64,000 bases of DNA from Abyssibacter profundi (GCF_003151135.1 NZ_QEQK01000004.1:186001-250000), one strand, 5' to 3'; positions 37,277 through 46,540 are shown, numbered from the stretch's first letter. Notes: generated by a model not told the origin, from the sequence alone. Made by a program: numbers and translations.

Positions 37277-37304
37277 TTGCAATATCCAGTGATTTGATTA
37301 TGAT
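37277..37304 (+). promoter_or_regulatory. Sigma-70-type promoter of the H-NS-type gene
   Basis: TTGCAA (37277-37282), a 16-base spacer and TATGAT (37299-37304) lie about 48 bases before the start codon. Confidence 0.55.
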
Positions 37305-37351
37305 TCGCCCGCGGTTTTAAATCGTTTCTAATTCCGGAGTAAAGGGAAATA

Positions 37352-37663
37352 ATGAAAAAGAGCGAAGAGCTTCAACAAAAGATTCGCGAACTGGAACAGC
37401 AGGCAGAAGAAGCACGCAAGGAAGAGCTTAGCGAGGCGATTGCCCAGATCCGTCAGATCATGACCGAAAACGGAATCACCATGGCCGATCTGGATGGACG
37501 TCGCTCGGGCCGCAAGTCGCGCGGCAGCGGCACAGGCAGCAAGCGTCCGCCGAAGTTCCGCGACCCGGTGACCGGCAATACCTGGGCAGGTGTGGGTCGC
37601 GCGCCCAAATGGATTGTCGAAGCTGAAGCGGCGGGCAAGTCGCGGGAAGACTTCCGCATCTGA
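37352..37663 (+). CDS. H-NS-family nucleoid-associated protein
   Basis: A 103-residue protein: an N-terminal coiled coil for oligomerisation (residues 1-48), a basic linker (RRSGRKSRGSGTGSKRPP) and a C-terminal DNA-binding motif FRDPVTGNTWAGVGRAPKWI, the H-NS core loop. It is the short H-NS form common in beta- and some gammaproteobacteria and would silence AT-rich, often acquired, DNA. AAAGGGA precedes the ATG. It has its own promoter and terminator. Confidence 0.92.
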   Translation: MKKSEELQQKIRELEQQAEEARKEELSEAIAQIRQIMTENGITMADLDGRRSGRKSRGSGTGSKRPPKFRDPVTGNTWAGVGRAPKWIVEAEAAGKSREDFRI

Positions 37664-37724
37664 CTGCTCGCGATGGGGTGGGCCGTAGGCGATCAGCCTG
37701 CCCTGCCCGTCACGAACGCGGATA

Positions 37725-37758
37725 CAAAAAAGCCGAGGCACAAGCCTCGGCTTTTTTT
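37725..37758. terminator. Rho-independent terminator after the H-NS-type gene
   Basis: An AGCCGAGGC/GCCTCGGCT stem flanked by A6 and T7, so it can work in both directions. Confidence 0.92.
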
Positions 37759-37778
37759 GAGGCCGTCTTACAGACGAC

Positions 37779-37867
37779 CTAGGGAAGCACTGATTTATTC
37801 GCTCCGCCTGGGCTCGCGCGAAAACCGGCTCCGTCTTGGCAGCGCGAACAAATCAGTGCTTTCCTAG
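37779..37867. mobile_element. Candidate MITE (89 bp, terminal inverted repeats)
   Basis: Positions 37779-37802 and 37844-37867 are 24-base inverted repeats differing at only two positions (CTAGGGAAGCACTGATTT... against CTAGGAAAGCACTGATTT...). The 41-base middle codes for nothing recognisable. The outermost CTAG on each side could be a target duplication. The layout fits a non-autonomous transposon remnant; no transposase is in the window and no second copy was noticed. It lies four bases from the tRNA-Leu 3' end. A large hairpin with a regulatory role is the alternative. Confidence 0.6.
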
Positions 37868-37871
37868 TTGT

Positions 37872-37956
37872 TGGTGCCGACGCCCGGAGTCGAACCGGGA
37901 CACCTTTCGGTACTACCCCCTCAAGATAGCGCGTCTACCAATTCCGCCACGTCGGC
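37872..37956 (-). tRNA. tRNA-Leu (anticodon GAG)
   Basis: On the minus strand an 85-base class II tRNA is read: acceptor GCCGACG pairs with CGTCGGC, discriminator A and an encoded CCA follow. The D-loop has GGTAGACGC, the anticodon arm is CTATC-TTGAGGG-GGTAG (anticodon GAG), there is a long variable arm, and the T-loop is GGTTCGACTCC. The order secG then tRNA-Leu(GAG) matches other gammaproteobacteria. Confidence 0.97.
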
Positions 37957-38004
37957 TAAACAAGGCGGCGAATTGTAGTGAGACGCCGCCAAAAAAGGAA
38001 CCCG

Positions 38005-38349
38005 TTACTCGGGAATTTCCTCGACCGTCTCCGGTGTTTCTTCCGGAAGCGTCTGCGGTACGGCGTCATCCGTAGCAGCTGGCTGCTGAACACGGTCGAC
38101 CACACTGCTGGATTCATGCCGTTGGCTGACCAGATACGCCAGTGAAAGACTCACCGCAAAGAACAGGGCAGCGGATACGGCCGTGGCTCGAGACAGAAAG
38201 TTCGCCGAGCCTCGCGATCCGAAAACCGTCCCCGAGGCGCCGCTACCGAATGCCGCGCCGGCTTCGGCGCCCTTGCCCTGCTGAAGAAACACGAGCGCGA
38301 TAATGCCCAGTGCCAAGATGACCTGGACCACAACTAAGACTGTGTACAT
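38005..38349 (-). CDS. secG: Preprotein translocase subunit SecG
   Basis: A 114-residue protein with two transmembrane helices (residues about 3-22 and 55-75) around the conserved LQQGKGAEAGAAFGSGASGTVFGSRG loop. SecG helps SecYEA push proteins across the inner membrane. The C-terminal tail (about 35 residues, ending ETPETVEEIPE) is acidic and Pro-rich, as is common. No terminator is visible between it and tRNA-Leu, so the two may share a transcript. Confidence 0.95.
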   Translation of the reverse strand: MYTVLVVVQVILALGIIALVFLQQGKGAEAGAAFGSGASGTVFGSRGSANFLSRATAVSAALFFAVSLSLAYLVSQRHESSSVVDRVQQPAATDDAVPQTLPEETPETVEEIPE

Positions 38350-38364
38350 GGTTGGAAACGGTAG

Positions 38365-39120
38365 TCAGGATGCAGCAGCAGCGATGGCCAGAAAGTCTTC
38401 CGACTTGAGCGAGGCTCCGCCGATCAAGCCGCCATCTACATCTGGTTGAGCAAACAGTTCCGGCGCATTGCCGGGCTTAACGCTGCCTCCGTACAAAATT
38501 GGAAGCACGCCCGCAATTGTAGCATTGTGCGCAGCAACCTGTTGGCGCAGGAATGCATGGGCCGCCTGTGCCTGATCGGGCGACGCAGTCTTGCCCGTCC
38601 CGATCGCCCAGACCGGCTCGTAGGCCACAATGGCATCCTGAAGGGCATCGACCCCATGCATGCGCACGACCGCTTCTAGCTGTGCCTTGAGCACCGATTC
38701 CATCTGACCCTGCTCACGCTCCTCCAGCGTCTCACCGACACAGAGGATCGGCACCAATCCGGCGTCACGCGCCAGCCCGAACTTGGTGGCCACCTGCTCG
38801 TTGGATTCACCATAAAGGCTGCGCCGCTCCGAATGGCCGACGATCACGTGCCAGCAGCCGATGTCACGCAGCATGGTGCCGCTGACCTCACCCGTGAAGG
38901 CACCGCTATCCGGCTGATCCGCCAGGTTCTGTCCCCCGACGTGGACGTCGGAGTCGCCCAAGGCGCGCACCACCGCATCCAGGTAGGGGTATGGGGGACA
39001 AACAATCAATTTGGCCTTGGATTCGCTGGCGCCAGCTGCGATGGCTTCGGCCAAATTTTCAGCCATGCCCAAATTGCCGTGCATCTTCCAATTGCCGGCG
39101 ACAATGGTGGGTCGTGTCAT
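38365..39120 (-). CDS. tpiA: Triosephosphate isomerase
   Basis: A 251-residue glycolytic enzyme that interconverts DHAP and glyceraldehyde-3-phosphate. NWKMHG (Lys11), the catalytic His in IVGHSERR (near 95), the Glu in AYEPVWAIGTGK (near 167) and the phosphate loops LYGGSV and GLIGGASL are all present. Confidence 0.98.
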   Translation of the reverse strand: MTRPTIVAGNWKMHGNLGMAENLAEAIAAGASESKAKLIVCPPYPYLDAVVRALGDSDVHVGGQNLADQPDSGAFTGEVSGTMLRDIGCWHVIVGHSERRSLYGESNEQVATKFGLARDAGLVPILCVGETLEEREQGQMESVLKAQLEAVVRMHGVDALQDAIVAYEPVWAIGTGKTASPDQAQAAHAFLRQQVAAHNATIAGVLPILYGGSVKPGNAPELFAQPDVDGGLIGGASLKSEDFLAIAAAAS

Positions 39121-39174
39121 ATCGGTACCTGTGAAGTTTGTTCCAGTCTGTCAAAAGTCGTTGGAGCGCGGGAC

Positions 39175-40527
39175 TTAACCCGCGCTGGCCTGGCGAACCG
39201 CATCTGCAATGGATTCCGCATGTTGCTTAACCTGTGCGCCGTCCTCGCCTTCCACCATCACCCGGATGACGGGCTCGGTTCCGGAGGGGCGCAGCAAGAC
39301 GCGGCCGGCGGTCCCAAGGGCTTGCTCGACGGCCTGCTTGGCGGCTTGAACGGCCGGGTCAGCCATGATTGCAGCCGCATCACCGGCGTCCAGGCGCACG
39401 TTGACCAGCAGTTGCGGGTAGAGATGAAGCGGTTCGATCAGTTCTTCGAGCGACCGGCCTGAATTCATGATCACGGCCAGTGCCTGCAAGGCGGTGACAA
39501 TCCCGTCGCCAGTGCTTGTGCGGTCCAGGCAGATCACGTGACCCGAAGACTCGCCGCCAATGAGCCCGTCATGGGCCACCAACTGCTCCATGACGTACCG
39601 GTCCCCAACCTTGGCGCGGATGAAATCGATCCCTTGCTGGTTCAGGGCCTGCTCGACGCCAAGATTGGTCATCAGCGTGCCAACAACGGGGCCACGTAAC
39701 TTCTTCCGCGCCTTGCGAGACGAGGCGATCACATAGACCAACTGATCACCATCGACCACCTGCCCGCTCCGGGTCACCATCATGCAGCGGTCGCCATCTC
39801 CGTCGAAGGCGATGCCAAGATCAAGTTGTTGCTCTTGCACCGTGCGTTGCAGCAATGCCAGGTCGGTGGCTCCACAGCCTTGATTGATGTTGAAGCCGTC
39901 GGGCCGCACGGCAAGCTCGGTGACCTGGGCGCCAAGCTCGCGCAATACGTCGCCTGCAACGTGGTATGTGGCCCCGTTCCCGCAATCGACGGCGACTCGC
40001 AGGCCATGCAGCGCCGCGGGCGAACGGTAGGTGCTCTTGCAGAACTCAACGTACCGCCCCCCGGCATCGACAATGCGCCGAGCGCGCCCCACCGCCTCAG
40101 GCGCCACGCAGGTCATGGGTTGGTCCAGCGCGGCTTCGATGGCCAGTTCGTCGGCATCCGGCAGCTTGCGCCCATTGGCGCCGAACAGTTTGATGCCGTT
40201 GTCGTAGTGCGGATTATGCGACGCGCTGACCACGACGCCGACCTGGGCGCGAAAGGTACTCGTGAGATAAGCAATCGCCGGTGTGGGCATCGGGCCGACG
40301 AGCAGGACATCGATGCCCGCCGAGGCGAAGCCGGCTTCCAGTGCAGATTCAAAGAGATACCCGGACAACCTCGTGTCTTTTCCGATCACGACCTTGCTGC
40401 GGCCCGAGGTGTGACGTAGGTGCTCACCTACGGCCCATCCGAGTCGAAGCATGAAGTCTGGGGTCATGGCACCTTGGCCCACGCGTCCGCGGATGCCATC
40501 GGTTCCGAAGTAGCGACGATTGCTCAT
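39175..40527 (-). CDS. glmM: Phosphoglucosamine mutase GlmM
   Basis: A 450-residue phosphohexomutase that turns glucosamine-6-phosphate into the 1-phosphate for UDP-GlcNAc and cell-wall synthesis. The start YFGTDGIRGRVG, the phosphoserine motif VVSASHNPHYDNGIK (near 101-115), the metal loop DGDGDRC (near 242), GGESSGH and the phosphate-binding RPSGTEPVIRVMVE are in order. Its ATG overlaps the folP stop. Confidence 0.98.
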   Translation of the reverse strand: MSNRRYFGTDGIRGRVGQGAMTPDFMLRLGWAVGEHLRHTSGRSKVVIGKDTRLSGYLFESALEAGFASAGIDVLLVGPMPTPAIAYLTSTFRAQVGVVVSASHNPHYDNGIKLFGANGRKLPDADELAIEAALDQPMTCVAPEAVGRARRIVDAGGRYVEFCKSTYRSPAALHGLRVAVDCGNGATYHVAGDVLRELGAQVTELAVRPDGFNINQGCGATDLALLQRTVQEQQLDLGIAFDGDGDRCMMVTRSGQVVDGDQLVYVIASSRKARKKLRGPVVGTLMTNLGVEQALNQQGIDFIRAKVGDRYVMEQLVAHDGLIGGESSGHVICLDRTSTGDGIVTALQALAVIMNSGRSLEELIEPLHLYPQLLVNVRLDAGDAAAIMADPAVQAAKQAVEQALGTAGRVLLRPSGTEPVIRVMVEGEDGAQVKQHAESIADAVRQASAG

Positions 40528-41333
40528 TGCTTGGGTGCCAAAGCATTCGCGACGCGAATGGCCTGGGCTGTCTCCTTCACATCGTGGGTGCGGATGATGC
40601 GCGCACCGGACTGAATGGCCAGGACCGCCGCCACGGCTCCACCCAGTACGCGGCCGGTGGGTTCGGGCTCGTCGAGCAATTCGCCGAGCATCCGCTTTCG
40701 CGAAACACCGACCAAAATCGGATAGCCCAGCGCAACAAGTGACGGAAGTGCCTGAAACAGCGCCGTATTATGCGACAGCGTCTTGCCAAAACCGAAACCG
40801 GGGTCGAGCATCAAGTGCTCTCGCGGCAGGCCAGCCTCCAGACAAGCTAGTGCACGGCCCTGTAGGAAGTCGGTGACTTCGGTGACGACATCACGATAAA
40901 CCGGAGCCTGCTGCATGGTCCCAGGCTGACCCTTCATGTGCATGAGACACACGGGGACGCCCAATTCGACCGCGGTCTTCAGTGCTTCCGGCGCCTGCAG
41001 GGCTTCAACATCATTAATCCAGTGTGCGCCCGCCGCCACGGCGGCGCGCATGACCGCCGGCTTCCGCGTGTCGACGGAAAGCGTCACATCGAAACGGGCG
41101 GACAAGGCTTCAATCACCGGCACGACGCGGTCGAGCTCTTCCTCAACCTGCACCGGAGCCGCGCCCGGCCGGGTGGATTCACCGCCGATATCAAGCACGT
41201 CGGCGCCCGCTTCAACCAGGGCAGCCGCCTGGTCAACCGCGGCTGGCACCGAATTGAATTGCCCCCCGTCCGAGAACGAATCCGGGGTGATATTCAGCAC
41301 GCCCATGATGGATGCTGGTTTGTTCGGCATCAT
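40524..41333 (-). CDS. folP: Dihydropteroate synthase FolP
   Basis: A 269-residue TIM barrel that joins p-aminobenzoate to the pterin in folate synthesis, the target of sulfonamides. IMGVLNITPDSFSDGG (near residue 10), DIGGESTRPGA (near 48), LMHMKGQPGTMQ, DPGFGFGKT and a C-terminal RTHDV are the expected motifs. The ATG at 41333 with GGGG upstream gives normal length; the longer frame to 41480 runs into ftsH and is rejected. A perfect hairpin stands just upstream. Substrate p-aminobenzoate would come from pabB/pabC elsewhere in the window. Confidence 0.96.
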   Translation of the reverse strand: MMPNKPASIMGVLNITPDSFSDGGQFNSVPAAVDQAAALVEAGADVLDIGGESTRPGAAPVQVEEELDRVVPVIEALSARFDVTLSVDTRKPAVMRAAVAAGAHWINDVEALQAPEALKTAVELGVPVCLMHMKGQPGTMQQAPVYRDVVTEVTDFLQGRALACLEAGLPREHLMLDPGFGFGKTLSHNTALFQALPSLVALGYPILVGVSRKRMLGELLDEPEPTGRVLGGAVAAVLAIQSGARIIRTHDVKETAQAIRVANALAPKQ

Positions 41334-41347
41334 GTTCCCCAATGACA

Positions 41348-41370
41348 AGCGGCGCCCTGAAGGCGCCGCT
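41348..41370. other. GC-rich hairpin between ftsH and folP
   Basis: AGCGGCGCC-CTGAA-GGCGCCGCT, a 9-bp perfect stem. No T-run follows on either strand, so it is not a standard terminator. It ends a few bases before the folP Shine-Dalgarno (GGGG) on the minus strand and may lower read-through or alter translation. Confidence 0.5.
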
Positions 41371-41394
41371 GTCGTACATTTCCGGAAGCTCGAA

Positions 41395-43335
41395 TCAATG
41401 CTGCTCGGCAGGGCCACCCACACCCGACTCCGGCGCCGGCCGGGCTTTGCCCGATTCGGCACTGGAAGCCCCCGCGCCACCGGACGGTAGATCCGAATCA
41501 GGATCCTGCCAGTTGGACGGTGGGCCTGGCTCGCGCCCTGCCATGATGTCGGCGATCTGATCGCTATCGATGGTCTCGTATTTCATCAGCGCCGCCGCCA
41601 TCGCATGCAGTTCATCCATGTGATCCAAGAGAATCTGCTTGGCCCGACCGTAGTTGCTATCGATGACCTGCCGGATTTCGCTGTCGATGGCATGTGCCGT
41701 TTCATCTGACACGTTCTTCTGCTGCGTCACCGAACGGCCGAGGAACACTTCACCATCGTCCTCCGAATACGTCAGCGGCCCCATCTTCTCGGACAGCCCC
41801 CACTTCGTGACCATATTGCGCGCAATTTCCGTCGCCCGCTCGATGTCATTGGACGCCCCGGTGGTGACCCGGTCCAAGCCGAAGATCAACTCTTCAGCCA
41901 ACCGACCGCCGAACAGCGAGCAGATCTGTGAATTCAGATACTGCTTGGTGTAGCTGTAGCGATCGTCTTCAGGCAGGAACATGGTGACGCCCAGGGCACG
42001 CCCTCTCGGAATGATCGTGACCTTGTACACCGGGTCGTGCTCGGGGACCGTCAATCCGACGATGGCGTGGCCTGCCTCGTGGTAGGCGGTGAGTTTCTTG
42101 TCCTCATCCGACATGACCATGGATTTGCGCTCGGCGCCCATCATGATCTTGTCCTTGGCCTTTTCGAAGTCGTCATGATCGACCAGCTTCTTGTCAGCCC
42201 GGGCGGCGAACAGCGCGGCCTCGTTAACCAGGTTGGCCAGATCTGCGCCGGAGAACCCGGGCGTCGCCCGTGCAATCACGCCAGGCTTGACGTTCGCGGC
42301 CAGCGGCACCGTGCGCATATGCACTTTGAGAATCTGCTCACGACCACGAACATCGGGCAGCGGCACCACCACCTGACGATCGAACCGGCCAGGGCGCAGC
42401 AGCGCGGGATCCAGCACATCAGGGCGGTTGGTTGCGGCAATGACGATCACACCCTCGCTGCCTTCGAAGCCGTCCATCTCGACCAGCAGCTGGTTCAAGG
42501 TCTGTTCGCGCTCGTCGTGGCCGCCACCCAGACCGGCCCCACGCTGACGGCCAACCGCATCGATTTCATCGATGAAAATAATGCAGGGTGAATGCTTCTT
42601 CGCTTGCTCGAACATGTCGCGAACACGCGAGGCGCCGACACCGACGAACATCTCGACGAAGTCGGAGCCGGAGATCGTGAAGAAGGGCACACCCGCCTCA
42701 CCTGCGATGGCCTTGGCCAGAAGCGTTTTACCGGTACCGGGCGACCCCACCATCAGCACGCCGCGGGGAATCTTGCCGCCCAGGCGCTGGAACTTGGTCG
42801 GGTCGCGCAGAAAATCGACCAATTCGACGACTTCGTTCTTGGCCTCCTCGCAGCCGGCCACATCGCTGAAGGTGATCTTTACCTGATCGGCCGACAGCAT
42901 CCGCGCCTTGCTCTTGCCGAAACTCATGGCGCCGCGACCACCCCCGCCACCCTGCATTTGGCGCATGAAATAAATCCAGACGCCAATGAGCAGCAGAATC
43001 GGGAACGAGGAAATGAACAGCTGCATCAGGAAGGACTGGCGCTCAGGCGGCTTGCCCTCGATGACCACATCCTTGTCACGCAGGGTGCCGATCAGCGGCC
43101 CGTTATCCGTCTCCGGATTAAAGGCCTCAAACTGCTGCCCGCTAGATAACTGCCCGTAGATGGTCTGGCCCTGCAGCGTGACGGAGCTGACCGCTCCCTG
43201 CTCCACCTTGTCCAGGAATTCGGAATACTGCAGCGGCGTGCGTGACGAGCTGCTCTGCTGAAAGCTGGAAAATACGCTCATCAGCACGACGGCGATAACC
43301 ACCCAAAGCAGCAGATTCTTAGCTAAATCGTTCAA
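41395..43335 (-). CDS. ftsH: ATP-dependent zinc metalloprotease FtsH
   Basis: A 646-residue membrane-anchored AAA+ protease that degrades misfolded membrane proteins and short-lived regulators such as LpxC and sigma-32 in E. coli. Two transmembrane helices (about 6-22 and 102-122) flank the periplasmic domain. The AAA module has [13 protein letters not shown] (near 196), DEIDA and [19 protein letters not shown]. The protease has HEAGHAIVG (near 420). A Gly/Pro-rich C-terminal tail closes it. Start codon TTG with GAGG upstream. The ftsH-folP-glmM order is conserved. Confidence 0.98.
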   Translation of the reverse strand: MNDLAKNLLLWVVIAVVLMSVFSSFQQSSSSRTPLQYSEFLDKVEQGAVSSVTLQGQTIYGQLSSGQQFEAFNPETDNGPLIGTLRDKDVVIEGKPPERQSFLMQLFISSFPILLLIGVWIYFMRQMQGGGGGRGAMSFGKSKARMLSADQVKITFSDVAGCEEAKNEVVELVDFLRDPTKFQRLGGKIPRGVLMVGSPGTGKTLLAKAIAGEAGVPFFTISGSDFVEMFVGVGASRVRDMFEQAKKHSPCIIFIDEIDAVGRQRGAGLGGGHDEREQTLNQLLVEMDGFEGSEGVIVIAATNRPDVLDPALLRPGRFDRQVVVPLPDVRGREQILKVHMRTVPLAANVKPGVIARATPGFSGADLANLVNEAALFAARADKKLVDHDDFEKAKDKIMMGAERKSMVMSDEDKKLTAYHEAGHAIVGLTVPEHDPVYKVTIIPRGRALGVTMFLPEDDRYSYTKQYLNSQICSLFGGRLAEELIFGLDRVTTGASNDIERATEIARNMVTKWGLSEKMGPLTYSEDDGEVFLGRSVTQQKNVSDETAHAIDSEIRQVIDSNYGRAKQILLDHMDELHAMAAALMKYETIDSDQIADIMAGREPGPPSNWQDPDSDLPSGGAGASSAESGKARPAPESGVGGPAEQH

Positions 43336-43391
43336 GTTCAGACCTCACATCGCATCGGAAGACAACAGGTTCGATGCGTTACAAACGGACC

Positions 43392-44024
43392 CTAGCCCAG
43401 GCGGAAGTTTCTCGCCACCACGTACACCTCGCGGCTGCGTGCGCGCGAGGCGGCCGGCTTACGGACAGAAACCTTTTTAAAGCGTTCCCGAACCTGCGCC
43501 AACCAGGCGTCGAATCCTTCTCCCTGAAAAGCCTTGGCCACAAAATCGCCACCGGAAACCAGTTGGCGGTCACAAAAATCCAGAGCCAGCTCCACCAGAC
43601 CGGTGGCACGCGCCTGATCGGCCGATGCGATGCCACTGATGTTGGGGGCCATATCGGATAAGACAAGATCAACCCGTTGACCGTTCAACGCCGTCTCCAA
43701 CGCCGACAGTCCTTCATCGGACTCGAAGTCCGATTGGATGAGCACGCTGCCCGGCAGCGGATCGATGGGCAGCAGGTCGATGCCGATGACCGTCGACTTC
43801 GACCCGCAGCGTTTCACGCAATACTGCGTCCAGCCACCCGGCGCCGCCCCGAGATCCACGATCCGTTGACCGGGACGGAGCAGGCGGTCCCGCTGGTCCA
43901 GCTCTTCCAGCTTGAAAACCGCACGCGAGCGCCATCCCTCAGTGCGTGCTCGCTGCACGTACTGATCCGACTCATGTTCGGAGAGCCAGCGTCGACTGGA
44001 CGCAGAACGGCGTTTTTGGCCCAT
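43392..44024 (-). CDS. rlmE: 23S rRNA 2'-O-methyltransferase RlmE
   Basis: A 210-residue methyltransferase that modifies U2552 of 23S rRNA late in 50S assembly. The SAM motif is IVDLGAAPGGWTQY (near 55-68). The K-D-K-E tetrad is present in RSRAVFKLEE, LSDMAPNISG, DFVAKAFQGEG and the C-terminal SREVYVVARNFR. Neighbour of ftsH in the usual order. Confidence 0.97.
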   Translation of the reverse strand: MGQKRRSASSRRWLSEHESDQYVQRARTEGWRSRAVFKLEELDQRDRLLRPGQRIVDLGAAPGGWTQYCVKRCGSKSTVIGIDLLPIDPLPGSVLIQSDFESDEGLSALETALNGQRVDLVLSDMAPNISGIASADQARATGLVELALDFCDRQLVSGGDFVAKAFQGEGFDAWLAQVRERFKKVSVRKPAASRARSREVYVVARNFRLG

Positions 44025-44053
44025 AACGAATCGCCTACGCGCAGTGCGAAAGC

Positions 44054-44362
44054 CTAGGCGCGGCGCAGTTGCTCACGAAAGCGAGCACGATCCTTGTTTT
44101 CGCGATACAAGACGGCAACATGGCCAATTTGCTGCACATGGGCTGCGCCCAGAGCCTCGCAAAGCTGCTCGGCCATCGCCTTGCGATCCGCTGCGTCAGA
44201 CGCCACCAGCTTAAATTTCACCAGTTCATGATGGGCCAATGCCTGCTCGGCCTCGGCGGTGAACTCAGGTGTCAGGCCGCGCGCACCGGTTTGCAGCACC
44301 ACATTCAGATGATGGGCGGCCGCGCGCAGCACTTGTCGCTGAGGCGACGTCAAGGACTTCAC
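44054..44362 (-). CDS. yhbY: Ribosome assembly RNA-binding protein YhbY
   Basis: A 102-residue CRM-domain protein that binds pre-50S particles. [29 protein letters not shown] and the RNA-binding loop [12 protein letters not shown] fit the family. GTG start overlapping the greA stop as GTGA. In E. coli yhbY is divergent from rlmE; here both are on the same strand. Confidence 0.95.
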   Translation of the reverse strand: MKSLTSPQRQVLRAAAHHLNVVLQTGARGLTPEFTAEAEQALAHHELVKFKLVASDAADRKAMAEQLCEALGAAHVQQIGHVAVLYRENKDRARFREQLRRA

Positions 44363-44847
44363 TGGTAGCGAACCTCGACGATTTCCAGCTCACGCGTCCC
44401 GCCGGGCACGACCACGTCAACCACCTCGCCCTCTTCCTTGCCGATGAGTGCACGGGCGATGGGCGACTGGACGGAAATCAGACCTTGTTTAATGTCGGCT
44501 TCATCCTCGCCGACGATCTGGTAGGTCACCTCATCACCAGAATTGGCGTCGGCCAGATCCACGGTGGCACCAAAAATCACCTTGCCATTGGCATTGGCCT
44601 TGGTCGGATCGATGATCTGTGAATTCGACAGCTTGGCTTCGATCTCGGCAATCCGCCCCTCGATGAAGCTCTGCTGCTCGCGGGCCGCATGGTATTCGGC
44701 GTTTTCCTTCAAGTCGCCGTGTTCCCGAGCTTCGGCAATGGCCTTGATCACAGCCGGCCGACGTACTGACTTCAGCTCCTTCAGTTCGTCGCGAAGCTTC
44801 TCGGCGCCGCGGGCCGTCAATGGAATGCGTGTCACGCCTCCAGTCAT
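44359..44847 (-). CDS. greA: Transcription elongation factor GreA
   Basis: A 162-residue factor that rescues backtracked RNA polymerase. The N-terminal coiled coil with [19 protein letters not shown] and [20 protein letters not shown] carries the acidic tip (Asp-Leu-Lys-Glu-Asn). The C-terminal FKBP-like domain ends [13 protein letters not shown] at 44847 with AAGGA eight bases upstream; a TTG two codons earlier is less likely. carAB, a frequent upstream neighbour, is not here. Confidence 0.97.
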   Translation of the reverse strand: MTGGVTRIPLTARGAEKLRDELKELKSVRRPAVIKAIAEAREHGDLKENAEYHAAREQQSFIEGRIAEIEAKLSNSQIIDPTKANANGKVIFGATVDLADANSGDEVTYQIVGEDEADIKQGLISVQSPIARALIGKEEGEVVDVVVPGGTRELEIVEVRYQ

Positions 44848-44974
44848 AAACAAAATCCTTCAGGTTCGAGAAAACCGCCCGGATGGGCAGCCCGCAAGGT
44901 TCGCTGATCACCCAGACAAGATCAAGCGGGATCGCATCAACCCCAGCGCGTGGTGACCTCCCATGCCCGCATGA

Positions 44975-46540
44975 TCAGGAGCTGCAGGACAGTGCGGCGC
45001 AGCCCGGCCGATGCCGCGCCCAGTCGGGGCGTCTGGCCGCATACCGCGCAGCCCCAGGTTGCGCTGAGTAGGGTTGGGACAAAACGGCGCAAAGCCGTTC
45101 CAGCTCGCTTAGGTCACCCTGCTCCGCCGCTTCGATGGCCTGCTGTGCCAGATAGTTTCTGGGCACATAAAGCGGGTTCACCGCATTCATGGCCTCCCGC
45201 CGCTGCTCCGACGGATGCCTGCCAATCCGCGCTTGATAGCGGGCCAGCCAAGCGAGCAGCGCGTCACCGACGGGGCCGCGTAAATCATCAGCTCGGTAGT
45301 ACGCCGGTTCAAACAGCGCGCGCAATGAATCCGGCGCGCCCTCGGCGGGCACTTCGGCCAGGCAACGAAAGAACAGGCAGTAGTCGGTTTCGGTCTGCTG
45401 CATGAGCTTGAACAAATCACTGAGCAAGGCTTCGTCCTCGGCCCCTTCTAATGCGGCCAGTCCAAGCTTGTCCGCGTACATCTGCCGTGCCGATGCCTCG
45501 TAGACTTGCGCATACCGCTCGAGACCCGCCTCCAGGGCTTCGGTGTTGTCGACCAGCGGAGCCAACGCGCCACCGAATCGGGACAGATTCCACTGCGCGA
45601 TACTCGGCTGTCTCCCAAAGCAGTACCGACGCATCTGGGCATCGGTGGTGTTCGGGGTCCAGTTCGGCTCATAGGGTTCGAGCCAACCATACGGCCCGTA
45701 GTCGATGGTCAGACCATGGATCGACAGGTTGTCGGTGTTCATCACGCCGTGAACAAACCCGACCCGGGTCCATTCGACCACCAGCGCTGCGGTTCTCCGG
45801 CAAACAGCATCGAACCACTGGCTCACGGCCTCCGGTGACTGCGGGTCAATCGTGGGTTCATGCTCTGAAATCGTGTACTGCACCATGCGCCGCAGCAGAT
45901 CGTGGTCACCCCGTGCAGCGGGTAGTTCGTAGCTACCCAGTCGCAAGAACGAAGGCGCCACCCGACAGACAATGGCCCCCGGCTCGGGCGCAGGATGGCC
46001 GTCATAGAACATGTCACGTACAACCTGCTCCCCGGTGGCGACAAGCGACAGGGCGCGAGTGGTCGGTACGCCTAGCGCATGCATGGCTTCGCTGCAGATG
46101 AACTCTCGGAGTGAAGAACGCAGCACCGCACGACCGTCAGCGCCGCGTGAGTATGGCGTGGGCCCCGCGCCTTTGAGTTGGAACTCGTGGATGCGGCCGG
46201 ACCGATCAATAAACTCGCCCAGCGTGATGGCCCGCCCGTCACCCAGCTGCCCGGCCCAGTGCCCGAACTGATGGCCACCGTAACAATTGGCGTATGGACG
46301 CGTTCCTGGCCAGCGGCGGTTGCCGGCCAGCACATCAAGCCAGGATGAGTCCGTGGTATCGGGTCGGGCCAGGCCAAAATCTTTAGCCAGAGCATCGGAC
46401 CACGCCAGCAGGCTTGGCGCCCGAACCGGTGTCGGTTCGACCAACGAGTAGGCGGCGTGTTCGACGACACGTGGATGGTGACCACCGGTGGCATCGCCAG
46501 GCAGGGCGTCTAGATAGCGGTGGACCAAGGCGGGGGTCAT
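44975..46540 (-). CDS. selO: Protein adenylyltransferase SelO (YdiU)
   Basis: A 521-residue pseudokinase that transfers AMP to Ser, Thr or Tyr of target proteins and affects redox balance. GGHQFGHWAGQLGDGRAITLGEF, FQLKGAGPTPYSRGADGRAVLRSS and FVHGVMNTDNLSIHGLTIDYGPYGWLE are hallmark segments. The protein ends in Cys-Ser-Ser: the Cys sits where eukaryotic SelO has selenocysteine. ATG at 46540 with GAGAG upstream is preferred to a start 20 codons earlier. Confidence 0.95.
   Translation of the reverse strand: MTPALVHRYLDALPGDATGGHHPRVVEHAAYSLVEPTPVRAPSLLAWSDALAKDFGLARPDTTDSSWLDVLAGNRRWPGTRPYANCYGGHQFGHWAGQLGDGRAITLGEFIDRSGRIHEFQLKGAGPTPYSRGADGRAVLRSSLREFICSEAMHALGVPTTRALSLVATGEQVVRDMFYDGHPAPEPGAIVCRVAPSFLRLGSYELPAARGDHDLLRRMVQYTISEHEPTIDPQSPEAVSQWFDAVCRRTAALVVEWTRVGFVHGVMNTDNLSIHGLTIDYGPYGWLEPYEPNWTPNTTDAQMRRYCFGRQPSIAQWNLSRFGGALAPLVDNTEALEAGLERYAQVYEASARQMYADKLGLAALEGAEDEALLSDLFKLMQQTETDYCLFFRCLAEVPAEGAPDSLRALFEPAYYRADDLRGPVGDALLAWLARYQARIGRHPSEQRREAMNAVNPLYVPRNYLAQQAIEAAEQGDLSELERLCAVLSQPYSAQPGAARYAARRPDWARHRPGCAALSCSS

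Noticed and set aside
37957-38004. GGCGGCG/CGCCGCC inverted repeat as secG terminator
   Set aside because: The T-run lies before, not after, the hairpin on the minus strand; the repeat is more likely a leader to the tRNA.
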